Source: Parafrankia sp. EUN1f
GTDB lineage: Bacteria > Actinomycetota > Actinomycetes > Frankiales > Frankiaceae
Assembly (NCBI RefSeq): GCF_000177675.1
Contig: NZ_ADGX01000077.1
Span: 1 to 41,101, forward strand
Length of the DNA stretch: 41,101 nucleotides
Direction: 5' to 3'
Every line of letters starts with the position of its first letter. Position 1 is the stretch's first letter. The position numbers were made by a program, and so were the translations under genes. This document shows, piece after piece, positions 1 to 8,284 of this stretch. Below the pieces are notes generated by a model. That model saw only the letters and a program-made list of their open reading frames with translations, was not told the origin of the DNA and did not search any database.

Positions 1-695
1 GCGGCGGACCGCAGCCCGTCCAGCGGCAGCAGCAGCCCGGTCGCTCTCGACACCGCGCTGAGCAACGCCTCCGTCGCCGCCGGGTAGGTCGCCTGAGCCA
101 GATAGTGCGGGACGTGTGCCGCGAAGCCCATTGCGTCGGCCCCGGCCCGGCCGAGCTCGTACTCCAGCAGGTGCCCGGCGCTGCCGGGTACCGAGACCCG
201 GCGGATCCACGGGTCGTTGCCGACCAGCAGCTCCTTGCGGGTCGCGTGCGCTGTGACGCCACACGGCCGGGTGTGCGGAACCGCCATCGGGATCGCGTTG
301 AGCCCGACCGACATCTGGACCCCGAGATCCTTCATGATCGCCCGAACGGCGCTGGTGAACCGCTTCCAGTGCAGGTCGGGCTCCGGACCGGAGAGCAGCA
401 GGAAGGGCGTGCCCGCCTCGTCGTGCAGCAGCTCGATGGCCAGCACCGGATCCTCGTAGCTCTCCCAGTGGTCCTCGTAGAAGACCATCGGTGGCCGCCT
501 GGAGCGGTAGTCCATGAGCTGGTCGACGTCGAAGGTGACGATCCGCTCGTGGTCGAGAGTCGTCGTGAGGTGCTCGCTGGCCAGACCCACCGCGCCGCCG
601 GCGTCGACGACGCCTGTCATCGCCTCGATCAGGATGGGGCGGCCCAGGTCGTCCAGCTCGCTTCTGATCTCATAGAGGTCTCTGGGGTCAAGCAT
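1..695 (-). CDS. PAC2 family protein (partial, C-terminus outside window)
   Basis: The reverse strand is open from an ATG at 695 to the window edge, giving at least 231 residues with no stop. The start has a GGAGGG-type ribosome site about 8 bases upstream. The protein begins MLDPRDLYEI, and has the PAC2-like pattern of a short lead, a Gly/Ala-rich strand-turn (DAGGAVGLASEHL), then FDVDQLMDYRSRRP and LLLSGPEPDLHWKRF. These are typical of the actinobacterial proteins related to proteasome assembly chaperone 2. Their role in bacteria is not settled; actinobacteria have 20S proteasomes, so a link to proteolysis is possible but unproved. The missing part is the C-terminal end. Family assignment is from pattern recognition only. 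Confidence 0.75.
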   Translation of the reverse strand, partial: MLDPRDLYEIRSELDDLGRPILIEAMTGVVDAGGAVGLASEHLTTTLDHERIVTFDVDQLMDYRSRRPPMVFYEDHWESYEDPVLAIELLHDEAGTPFLLLSGPEPDLHWKRFTSAVRAIMKDLGVQMSVGLNAIPMAVPHTRPCGVTAHATRKELLVGNDPWIRRVSVPGSAGHLLEYELGRAGADAMGFAAHVPHYLAQATYPAATEALLSAVSRATGLLLPLDGLRSA

Positions 696-884
696 CGGTC
701 GAGCCCTCCCTCACCGATCTGGTCCGCGGGATCCGCGTCCGCTCCTTCCGATTAGAAGGTCGCCGTGGCCGCTCCGCATTCCGGCCACTCGGAGCCGACA
801 TCGCCCGAGCCGACACAGGTCGAGCGTGCGGTGCTCGTACCCGCGGTGCTCCGGAAGACATGATCGAGAATATCAGTGCGAAGT

Positions 885-1598
885 CTAGCCGCGGCGGGAC
901 CAGACGCGCGCGGACGAAACCAGCCCCGTGGGCTGGCCCGCTGCCCCGGCTCCTCCTCGTCCGTGCTCCTGACCGGGGCGCCCGAGCAGTGAGCCGCTCG
1001 TGATCCGCAGGTCGCCGATCAGGCCAGCCAGGCGTAGCCGCAGCCGGGGCATGCCCGGGCGGGTCGGGACCACGGCCAGGTCCACGTGGCGGTCGCCGAG
1101 CGCGACGAGGCCACTCACGTCGACGCCGACACCGTCGGGAACGCTGATGGTCAGATCCCCGACCAGTGAGACGAAGCACAGGTCGACGGTGGCCTCCGCG
1201 AGAATCCGCTCGTCCAGCAGCGCCCCGCGCAGATCGAGGGCCCAGTTGCCGAGGCCGTTGACGATCACGGTCCGGCGGGCCAGCCGCCACCGCCCGAAAC
1301 GGCGGCCGTCACCGAGAAGGGTCACCATCCGCGTGGTAGGGGCCTGCGGTGCACGCCGGGCTTCCGCACCCTCGGGGTGTCCCGCGCGCAGATCGGCCTC
1401 GGCTCGTTCGAGCTCGGTGCTGGTACGAGCCGCCCAGGCCCGGTTGGTCCGCTCGCTGAGCTCGCCGAAGGTAAGCCGTCCGTCGGCGCACGCCGCCCGG
1501 AGCCGGTCGGCGCATGCCCGGCGCTGCGCGTTGGTGACCGGTGCGGGACCGGAGCCGGGGCCGGGCGCGTGGCCAGGGGCAGGGGAGGCGGCTGGCAT
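885..1598 (-). CDS. DUF1707 (SHOCT-like) domain protein
   Basis: A 237-residue protein if translation starts at the ATG at 1598; an ATG at 1649 would add 17 residues but has no ribosome site. Near the N-terminus, after a Pro/Gly-rich lead, is the DUF1707 motif (DRLRAACADGRLTFGELSER ... AWAARTSTELE). These short helical domains are common at the N-termini of actinobacterial membrane-associated or cell-wall stress proteins. The second half (LLGDGRRFGRWRL..., DLTISVPDGVGVDVSG) looks like the LiaF-type C-terminal beta domain that often follows DUF1707. No transmembrane helix is evident, so it may be cytosolic. The last 25 or so residues are Gly/Arg-rich and poorly conserved in appearance. Function is unknown. 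Confidence 0.65.
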   Translation of the reverse strand: MPAASPAPGHAPGPGSGPAPVTNAQRRACADRLRAACADGRLTFGELSERTNRAWAARTSTELERAEADLRAGHPEGAEARRAPQAPTTRMVTLLGDGRRFGRWRLARRTVIVNGLGNWALDLRGALLDERILAEATVDLCFVSLVGDLTISVPDGVGVDVSGLVALGDRHVDLAVVPTRPGMPRLRLRLAGLIGDLRITSGSLLGRPGQEHGRGGAGAAGQPTGLVSSARVWSRRG

Positions 1599-1744
1599 GT
1601 CCTGACGGTAGCGGGGCGGCTGGCCGCAGGGGTGCTGGAGCCACGGCACCGCGGTGTCGGCAGCAGGACCAGCGCCCGGCGGCGGCCGGCGCCGGCAGGT
1701 GCCATCCCCTGGAGTCGGCCGGCGGCGGGTGCCAGCGGCTGGAG

Positions 1745-3196
1745 TCAGTAGATGCAGGCGGCTGCTGCGGTCACCGGCGCTTCCTGCGCCCCGGACGCCG
1801 TCGGGGAGGGGTTCGTCGGGGTCGCCCCGCCGGTCGGGGTCGCTCCGCCGGTCGCGGCAACGCTCGACCCGAAGGCGGCGGCCCTGGCCCAGCTCACGGT
1901 CCCGGCGGGTGTGGTTGTGCCGGTCAGCGCCGTGGGCCAGGGCTGGGGCCAGCCACCGGAGTCCGGCTGGCCGTTCGACCCGGTGGCAGCAGGAGTGACC
2001 GTGGCCTGGGGCTGGGACGAGGTCTCCGCATTCGGGTCGGACCCGACCGTCGCGCCAGCGGTGTCAGGGGTGGGGGTGGCGGTGGCCTGCGGCGGCGCCG
2101 ACGAGGTGACCGTTGCCCGGGGCCGAGCGGAGGCCGCCGGCGCCGAGCCGGCCGCGGCGGCAGTCGCACTCGGTGTGATCTCGGCGCTCAGATCAAGCGG
2201 GTCGACGGGATCGTCGGACGGTTCGAACAGCGTTGTGCTGCCGGTGATGTCGCGGAAGAACTGCCTCATCGCGGTGGCGTCGTAGAGGAAGTAGAAGACG
2301 GGGCTGTTGATCTGCCCGGTGATCGGTACGGTGGAGAAGGTCACCGCGCCCGTGGTCATGCCGCGCATCCGCTCGGCGAGCTCGCGCAGCTCGGGGAATC
2401 CGGTTTCGTCGTCCAGCAGCGCCGACTGGGTCACCGCGCCGAGGAACGAGGTCAGCCGGGACGGGCTCAGCAGCACGTTCTCGCTCAGCACCGTGCGGAA
2501 CATGGCCGCGAGAAAGGCCTGCTGACGGCGGATTCGGGACAGGTCCCCGTCGGCGAACCCGTGCCGTTGCCGAACGAACGCCAGCGCGTTCTCACCGGAG
2601 AGATGGTTCATCCCGACCTGCCCGACGAATCCGGAGCTGGGATCGTTCAGGTTCGTTGACCGGACGGTCCGGCCGTTGTCCAGCGTATGTCTTTCGACAA
2701 AGGTCGACGCGTTGAGGCAGACGTCGATTCCGCCGATCGCGGCGGTCATCTGCTGGAAGCCGTTGAAGTCCAGTTCGGCGTAGTGGTCGATGCGCACGCC
2801 GGCGACCTGTTCGAGGGTCGCCACGAGCAGTGCGGGGCCGCCCGCGCTGAAGGCCGCGTTCACCTTGTCGGTGCGCGCGCGGTGCCGGTCGCCGTCGTCA
2901 TCCGTCCAGGCGGGGATGGGTACCCGCAGGTCACGGGGAATCGACACGATCTGGGTCGTGCCGTCGGACGCCAGGTGGGCGATCATCATCGTGTCCGACC
3001 GGGCGCCGCCGACCTTCGCCGCGTCCGACCCGGTGCGGATGTCGGAACCGACAAGCAGCCAGGTCTCGGAACCGACGGGTGCCGACGGTGGCCGGGTGAC
3101 GGTCATGTCGGCGGGTGGCGCGATGGTCTCGCGGTCGATCCGGCGGTCGTAGAACGTCACGACGAGCCAACCGGTGGCGGTGATGGCGATGACCAC
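1745..3196 (-). CDS. LytR-CpsA-Psr (LCP) family cell-wall glycopolymer ligase
   Basis: A 483-residue ORF from the only usable in-frame start, a GTG at 3196. LCP enzymes move lipid-linked glycopolymers onto peptidoglycan outside the membrane. Family marks in order: a hydrophobic stretch (residues 1-15), SDTMMIAHL, the SIPRDLRV motif, DKVNAAFSAGG, ELDFNGFQQMTAAIGGIDVCL and GENALAFVRQRH followed by DLSRIRRQQAFL, which holds conserved Arg residues for pyrophosphate binding. The last 130 residues are an Ala/Thr/Pro-rich tail. The start is suspicious: it cuts into the transmembrane helix, and the open frame continues upstream without a start to about 3484, reading a basic stretch and the rest of the helix (RRALLVLTSLLSLVVIAIT). 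The missing N-terminus lies in another frame (3214-3645); adding one C to the run near 3316-3320 joins them. Confidence 0.85.
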   Translation of the reverse strand: MVIAITATGWLVVTFYDRRIDRETIAPPADMTVTRPPSAPVGSETWLLVGSDIRTGSDAAKVGGARSDTMMIAHLASDGTTQIVSIPRDLRVPIPAWTDDDGDRHRARTDKVNAAFSAGGPALLVATLEQVAGVRIDHYAELDFNGFQQMTAAIGGIDVCLNASTFVERHTLDNGRTVRSTNLNDPSSGFVGQVGMNHLSGENALAFVRQRHGFADGDLSRIRRQQAFLAAMFRTVLSENVLLSPSRLTSFLGAVTQSALLDDETGFPELRELAERMRGMTTGAVTFSTVPITGQINSPVFYFLYDATAMRQFFRDITGSTTLFEPSDDPVDPLDLSAEITPSATAAAAGSAPAASARPRATVTSSAPPQATATPTPDTAGATVGSDPNAETSSQPQATVTPAATGSNGQPDSGGWPQPWPTALTGTTTPAGTVSWARAAAFGSSVAATGGATPTGGATPTNPSPTASGAQEAPVTAAAACIY

Positions 3197-3213
3197 CAGC
3201 GACAGCAGCGAGG

Positions 3214-3645
3214 TCAGGACGAGCAGGGCGCGCCGCAGCGGGCCGCGCGGGGCGGGGCGGACGATGCCGTCGACGCCGAGCTGGTTCGCTCGCCGAGGCC
3301 GGCGGATCCGCCGGAGGGGGCCCGGCCAGGCTGCGGTGCCGACGGTTCCGATGGTTCCTGTAGTTCCTGTAGTTCCTGTGGTTCCGTTGGCTCTGGTCGT
3401 CTCGGCAGGAGGCCGGCCTCGTCGGTCTCGGCTTTCGGTGCGACTACCGGCGCGGTGGTCAGCGGTTCGTCGAGGACCGCGTCATCCAGAGCCACATCGT
3501 CGGGGAATGCGTCGTCCAGAGCCGCGTCGCTCCGCAACGCGCCGTCGAGGGCCGCGTCGTCGGGGACGATCCGCTCGCCTTCCGTGGCCACCGGTGCCAT
3601 CGGGCTGGATGGATCTCCGACAGGCCGCGTGCCGGCCTCCTCCAT
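3214..3645 (-). pseudogene. Out-of-frame N-terminal segment of the LCP ligase
   Basis: This frame opens with an ATG at 3645 (MEEAG...) behind an AGGGG ribosome site, and codes for an acidic, Pro-rich cytoplasmic-type segment (DDAALD-type repeats, then EPQELQELQEPSEP). It ends in a Ser/Ala/Cys-rich run that looks out of frame. If one C is added to the five-C run (GGGGG at 3316-3320 on the given strand), it reads straight into the basic and transmembrane segment of the LCP gene, making one protein from 3645 to 1745 of about 630 residues with normal N-in topology. I read it as the broken front of that gene and not as a separate protein. The first 100 residues have repeats but no known domain. 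Confidence 0.6.
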
Positions 3646-3897
3646 CTCGCCCCTCTCACCACACCGGGAGCCAGCTGATGCCGGCAAATGCAGACAATAA
3701 GTCAATGAATAGCAATGCTGCTCGTCTGCAACGGTGATGTGATGGTCGCCGCGGGCTGAACCAGGACAACAAGTCTATGTGGCGGACGTATTGGACTGTG
3801 CGGTTCGTCCACCAAGGTGCACGGAACGTCGTGCGAGCCAGCCCGAATCCGGACCCGTCCGATCCGGCACGTGATGTGGGCTGATCCGGTCGGCCGC

Positions 3898-4770
3898 TCA
3901 GGGCCGGACGGCCACCAGATGCAGCGAGATCGGATCGGTCTCGACCAGCCCGGTGCTGGGGGTGGGCGTGCGCGAGAGGTGGAATCCGGCGGCGACCAGC
4001 CGGCGCTGCGCGGTGTGCTCGTCGTAGTGCCAGCGGTTCTGCGGGTCGGCCGGTCCACGGCGCCGCGGGTGCCGACCGCGGCGCCTGTCGGCCGGTCGGT
4101 GCCCGTCGTTCAGCCGCTGCCAGGCGACCAGTTCGTCGGCGTCGATCTCACCGCGCACATAGCGGTCCACTGCCTGGCGGAGATCCGGGAGTACGAGGTG
4201 GAGGGTGCCACCGGGACGCAGGATGCGGGCGCACTCCGCCAGCACCCTGCCGGCGACGCGCGGCGGCAGCTCCTGCACGACGTGCGCGCAGAGGATGTGA
4301 TCAACCGAGCTGTCGGCCAACGGCAGTCGCCGGCCCGGCCGGTGCCGGACGACAACCGCCGTCCGGCTGGCCTCCCACTGCCGGCGGACGGCCCAGCCAC
4401 GGCCGCGGCCTCGTCCAGGCCGGCCTGGGCGTGCGGGCCTGCGCGGGAGGTGACGGGTGAGCGTGGCTGCCAGCCGTGGCCACCGGACCGCCCGCCAGGC
4501 GGCCGTGCCCGTCCGGCGCAGCAGGCTCAGCGTTCGCGAGGCGCGTAGCGCGCGGTGCAGGGCGCGGGCCCACCCCAGCGCGGGATACGCGCCGACCAGC
4601 CCGGGCGAGTAGGACGGGTCGAGGTTCACGAAGTCCGCGAGCACCAGGTGCGACGAGGTGATGTTCACCCAGATCTCGCCGTGGCTGTTGCGGAGGTGGC
4701 GTAGGCGTCGGTCGCGCCCGGGCAGCGTGGTGACCTGTCCTGTTGCGGCGGTCCACCGACCTGTTCCCAC
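3898..4770 (-). CDS. Class I SAM-dependent methyltransferase
   Basis: About 290 residues from a GTG at 4770, which has GGAG four bases upstream; the frame is open to 4989 but the extra 73 residues are Arg-rich and lack a good ribosome site, so the start is uncertain. The first recognisable block is IWVNITSSHLVL-FVNLD, which sits where motif I and the acidic residue of strand 2 normally lie but lacks a GxGxG loop. Motif IV and the following helix are clear: LPLADSSVDHILCAHVVQEL, then LAECARILRPGGTLHLVLPDL. The C-terminus has a WHYDEHT...LVAAGF block seen in methyltransferases of polysaccharide clusters. The substrate is unknown. It is divergent from the sugar-nucleotide genes at 5136, and a carbohydrate target is possible. 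Confidence 0.7.
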   Translation of the reverse strand: MGTGRWTAATGQVTTLPGRDRRLRHLRNSHGEIWVNITSSHLVLADFVNLDPSYSPGLVGAYPALGWARALHRALRASRTLSLLRRTGTAAWRAVRWPRLAATLTRHLPRRPARPGRPGRGRGRGWAVRRQWEASRTAVVVRHRPGRRLPLADSSVDHILCAHVVQELPPRVAGRVLAECARILRPGGTLHLVLPDLRQAVDRYVRGEIDADELVAWQRLNDGHRPADRRRGRHPRRRGPADPQNRWHYDEHTAQRRLVAAGFHLSRTPTPSTGLVETDPISLHLVAVRP

Positions 4771-5034
4771 CGTTCTCCGTCCCGCTCCGCGCGGGCGGTC
4801 GGTTCGAGACCTTGCATACCCGCAGAGTTTGCGCTCAGGTGCAGAGAGTAGTGCCATCCTGGTCTGTGTCCGGCATCTCCGCTCGGCGCGCCTCGGGTGT
4901 CGCTGACCCGCGCGGGTGGTGATGGGTGATGCGGGTCGTGATGTGCGGTCTCTGGTGTCTGGTGCCGGCTGGTCTCGGCGCGTCACCACCTCGGATGGCG
5001 ATCAATTGACTACCTAGAGTCATACTTGCCTGGC

Positions 5035-5055
5035 GTTGGCTGGTTGGCAGCCAAC
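5035..5055. promoter_or_regulatory. Inverted repeat in the divergent region upstream of the sugar reductase gene
   Basis: GTTGGCTG (5035-5042) and CAGCCAAC (5048-5055) form a perfect 8-bp inverted repeat with a 5-base spacer. It lies about 80 bases before the ATG at 5136 and just downstream of an AT-rich stretch (5001-5030) that is unusual for this window. The gap 4771-5135 contains no gene that I can support. An operator or a leader hairpin is possible; no sigma-factor boxes with good spacing were found. Confidence 0.3.
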
Positions 5056-5135
5056 CGGCGGAGACCAAAACGGCCGGAGACCGACCATCCGGCGTGTCGC
5101 CCCTGGCGGGACCACGGTCGGAGGAGGAGGAGTGG

Positions 5136-6221
5136 ATGCGCGTACTGGTTCTCGGTGGCGACGGAATGCTCGGCGGCGAGCTGGTGCGCAGGCTCGTCCG
5201 CGACCACGACGTCACCGCGACTGTCCGGGCGCACGCTCCGAGCTCGCCGTCGCCGGCCGACCGGGTCCTGTGCGGAGTGGACGTGCGCCACCCGGAGAGC
5301 CTGGTCGACGTGTTCGCGGCGACGCGCCCCGACGCGGTCGTGAACGCGGTCGGCCTGACCGCCCGGCGGGTGGGTGAACAAGGCGTGCAACCGGCGATCG
5401 AGGTCAATGCACTGTTCCCACACCGGCTCGCCCGGCTGTGCGGCGCCGCGGGTGCGAGGCTCGTGCATGTCTCCACGGACTGTGTGTTCTCCGGGCGGCT
5501 GGGCGAGTACCACGAGGACGACGTCCCGGATCCGGTCGACGCCCACGGGACGACCAAGCTGCTCGGTGAGCTGACCGAGCCGGGCACACTCACGCTGCGG
5601 ACGTCGGTGCTGGGGCTGGAGACGGCCGCCGTTCCCGCCGGCCTGGTCGAGTGGTTCCTGTCCGCCACCGGCCGGATCCCGGGGTATCGCCGGGTCGTCT
5701 ACAGCGGCGTCACCACCGCGGAGTTCGCCCGTTTCGTGCATCTCGCCCTGGTCGGGCATCCGGACCTGAGCGGGGTCTGGCACCTCGCCTCCGAGCCCAT
5801 CACCAAGTTCGACCTGCTCACGATGCTGGCTGACCGGCTCGGCCGACACAACCTGGAGATCGTTCCGAGCGACGACGAGGTGCGCAACCGGGCTCTCTCT
5901 GCACGTCGGCTGTGGTCGGTGACGGGCTACCGGCCGCCGGCCTGGGCGGCGATGGTGGACGAGCTGGCGACCGCGATCGAGCGGCGCGAGATCGAGGGGG
6001 GCTCCAGACGCGGTTCCTCGCACGTCGCGGACGTGCCCGGAGTGCGCCGGGCGGCATCAGCCGGCCGCCTGACGCCGACGTCGCTGCCGACGGCGACGTC
6101 GGCCCCTGCTCCTGCTCCTGCTCCTGCCCCTGTCTCTGCTCCTGCCCCTGCTCCTGCACCGGCCGAGGCATCGGCGGTGGCGGGCGCGTCGGCGTCGAAC
6201 GGAGTGCGCGCCGACGCCTGA
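5136..6221 (+). CDS. SDR-family NDP-sugar reductase, FnlB/RmlD-like
   Basis: 361 residues; the ATG at 5136 follows GGAGGAGGAG, and is preferred over an upstream start at 5094. It has the NAD(P)-binding motif GGDGMLGG (residues 7-14), a VNAVGLT loop and STDCVFSGRLGEYHEDDVPD. These resemble the RmlD-like reductases that sit beside CapG/FnlC epimerases and reduce a 4-keto sugar on the way to UDP-N-acetyl-L-fucosamine. The next gene is such an epimerase. Where the family has the catalytic YxxxK, this protein reads HGTTK (His137 to Lys141), so the usual Tyr is replaced. The last 70 residues are disordered, with Ala-Pro repeats from a 6-bp tandem repeat (about 6102-6157). The dehydratase partner (FnlA/CapD) is not in the window. 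Confidence 0.75.
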   Translation: MRVLVLGGDGMLGGELVRRLVRDHDVTATVRAHAPSSPSPADRVLCGVDVRHPESLVDVFAATRPDAVVNAVGLTARRVGEQGVQPAIEVNALFPHRLARLCGAAGARLVHVSTDCVFSGRLGEYHEDDVPDPVDAHGTTKLLGELTEPGTLTLRTSVLGLETAAVPAGLVEWFLSATGRIPGYRRVVYSGVTTAEFARFVHLALVGHPDLSGVWHLASEPITKFDLLTMLADRLGRHNLEIVPSDDEVRNRALSARRLWSVTGYRPPAWAAMVDELATAIERREIEGGSRRGSSHVADVPGVRRAASAGRLTPTSLPTATSAPAPAPAPAPVSAPAPAPAPAEASAVAGASASNGVRADA

Positions 6222-6287
6222 ACCGTGGACCGAGCCAGTAGATCTTCTCCGGTGACAGTGGACTTCTCCGGTAGAGAGGAGAACGAC

Positions 6288-8192
6288 GTGTCGAGAACGA
6301 CGGGTGGCACCGACAACGGGGACGGCGAGGAGCCGGCCCGGACGGGCTTCCTCCGGGGGCTGCTCCCCGGTGGGAGGTCGCAGCGCCAGCGCGGTGCGGC
6401 GGCGTCGGGTTCCGTGTGGTCGGACCCGCTGCGCTCCGCTCCGGACGGTGCGGTCGCGCCTGCGGACGCGGATGTGGATGCGGGCGCCCCGGAATCCCCC
6501 GATTCCCCGGCCCGAGGCGGCACAGGTGCCCGGGGTGTCCTGGAGGGACTGAACGCCCTGGACGACGTGGGTGTGCTGAATGATTCGGCCGGGCGCAGTG
6601 ATTCGGCCGGGCGCGATGACTCGGCTGGGCTGGGTGGTGCGGCCGAGCCGGGGACCCAGCTGCCGCACCGGATTCCGGTGGCCAGGTCCGGGCCGCGCCC
6701 AGGCGGCCTGGTGGGCACGGCGGACGGTGCGGGCGGGGACGGCACTGTCAGCCGGTCCGGTCCGACCGTGCCGACGGCGCCGTCGACCCCGTTCACCCCC
6801 GCCGGCCCGGCCGGTCCGGCGGCGCCGACCGTCCCGACCGTTCCCAGCCGCCGACTGTCCCCGGACCGGGACCGGGACCGGCAGGCCGCCCAGCGGCAGG
6901 CCTCGGCGGCCCGCGCGACCGTCCCCCAGCACGGGCTGCGTACGGAGATCGTGGGCGAGCCGTCAGCCGCGCCGACGGTGCGCCGCGGCCCCGCCGAGCA
7001 TCGGCCGCGGGTCATGATCCTGGTCGGGACCAGGCCTGAGCTCGTCAAGCTCAGCAGGGTGATGGTCGCCCTCGAACGGGTGGTCGACCTATGCCTGGTC
7101 CATTCGGGGCAGAACTACGACTACGAGCTCAACCAGGTCTTCTTCGACGAGCTGGGCATCCGCAAACCGGACCACTTCCTGGACGCCGTCGGAGCGAGCC
7201 CGGCGGAGACCATCGGCCGGGTCATCGCCCGCGCTGACGCGGTCTTCGCGGACGAGTCCCCCGACGCCCTGCTGCTCTACGGCGACTCCAACACCACGCT
7301 GGCGGTGATCGCGGCGCGGCGGCGGCACATCCCGGTGTTCCACATGGCGGCGGGCAACCGCAGTTTCGACGACCGCGTGCCCGAGGAGATCAACCGCCGG
7401 CTCGTCGACCATCTCAGCGATGTCAACCTCGCCTCGACGGAGCATGCCCGCCGGAACCTGCTGGCGGAAGGCCTGCCGACGCAGCGGATCTTCGTCACCG
7501 GCTCGCCGATGAAGGAGGTACTGAACGCCTACCTGCCGCTGGTCGAGGCCTCCGAGGCGCTCACGACGCTGGGCGTGACACCGGGCCACTACCTGGTCGT
7601 CAGCGCGCACCGGGAGGAGAACGTCGACCGTCCCGAGCTGCTCGCCGGCCTGCTGGAGACGCTGAACGGGCTGGCCGCCCGCTACCGGGTGCCGGTCATC
7701 GTTTCCACCCATCCACGGACCAGGGCGCGCCTCGACGCGCTGGAGGCGACGGGGCGGGCGCCGTCGGTCGACGGTCTCGTCCGGTTCTGCCGGCCCTTCG
7801 GGTTCGCGGACTACATCGCGTTGCAGCGGGCCGCGCTGTGTGTGGTCTCCGACAGCGGGACGGTGACGGAGGAGGCGTCCCTGCTCGGCTTCCCCGCGGT
7901 GGTGATCCGCGAGGCCCACGAACATCCGGAGGGGGTCGACACCGGTGCGGTGGTCTCCTGCCTGCCCCGCCCCGACCGCGTCCTCGCCGCCGTCGGCCTG
8001 GCCACCGGCGAGGCCAGGGGCAGCCGGATGAACAGCCCCGTCGCCGCCTATGACGTGGACGACGTGTCCCGGCGGGTCGTGCGGATCATCATCAGCCACA
8101 TCGACTACGTCCGTCGGACGGTCTGGTACGAGCGGCCGGCAGCCGGCGCCGACGAGCCCACCTCCGGCGGGACCCCGCTCGTCTCGCCCTGA
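6288..8192 (+). CDS. UDP-HexNAc 2-epimerase, CapG/FnlC/WbjD-like, with long disordered head
   Basis: 634 residues from a GTG at 6288, which has a GAGAGGAG ribosome site; a GTG at 6225 lacks one. The catalytic part starts only at residue 243 (MILVGTRPE) and is about 390 residues, the normal family length. Marks: GTRPE, LLYGDSNTTLA, FHMAAGNRSFDDRVPEEINR, TGSPMKEVLNAY, SAHREEN, STHPRTR, SDSGTVTEEAS and IREAHEHPEG. The last block is typical of the enzymes that epimerise at C2 in UDP-N-acetyl-L-fucosamine synthesis, not of plain WecB. Residues 1-242 are Gly/Pro/Ser/Asp-rich and include three 6-residue DSAGR-type repeats (6582-6635). It lies 66 bases after the reductase gene and is probably co-transcribed. 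It is likely to serve a cell-surface polysaccharide. Confidence 0.85.
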   Translation: MSRTTGGTDNGDGEEPARTGFLRGLLPGGRSQRQRGAAASGSVWSDPLRSAPDGAVAPADADVDAGAPESPDSPARGGTGARGVLEGLNALDDVGVLNDSAGRSDSAGRDDSAGLGGAAEPGTQLPHRIPVARSGPRPGGLVGTADGAGGDGTVSRSGPTVPTAPSTPFTPAGPAGPAAPTVPTVPSRRLSPDRDRDRQAAQRQASAARATVPQHGLRTEIVGEPSAAPTVRRGPAEHRPRVMILVGTRPELVKLSRVMVALERVVDLCLVHSGQNYDYELNQVFFDELGIRKPDHFLDAVGASPAETIGRVIARADAVFADESPDALLLYGDSNTTLAVIAARRRHIPVFHMAAGNRSFDDRVPEEINRRLVDHLSDVNLASTEHARRNLLAEGLPTQRIFVTGSPMKEVLNAYLPLVEASEALTTLGVTPGHYLVVSAHREENVDRPELLAGLLETLNGLAARYRVPVIVSTHPRTRARLDALEATGRAPSVDGLVRFCRPFGFADYIALQRAALCVVSDSGTVTEEASLLGFPAVVIREAHEHPEGVDTGAVVSCLPRPDRVLAAVGLATGEARGSRMNSPVAAYDVDDVSRRVVRIIISHIDYVRRTVWYERPAAGADEPTSGGTPLVSP

Positions 8193-8198
8193 GTCGGT

Positions 8199-8245
8199 CC
8201 GGAGCAGCCGCTCCGGGGCAGCCGCTCCGGAGCAGCCGCTCGCAG
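8199..8245. terminator. Repeated GC hairpins between convergent genes
   Basis: Between the epimerase stop (8192) and the heme A synthase stop (8285) there is a 14-bp tandem repeat (GCAGCCGCTCCGG plus one base) at 8204, 8218 and, degenerate, 8232. Each unit closes a small hairpin such as CCGGAG-CAGCCG-CTCCGG (8199-8216). The convergent setting suggests a two-way terminator without a U-tract, as is common in high-GC actinobacteria. Confidence 0.45.
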
Positions 8246-8284
8246 GCTCGCAGGCTCCGGCGGGGTGGTGTCAGGCGGTGCTTG

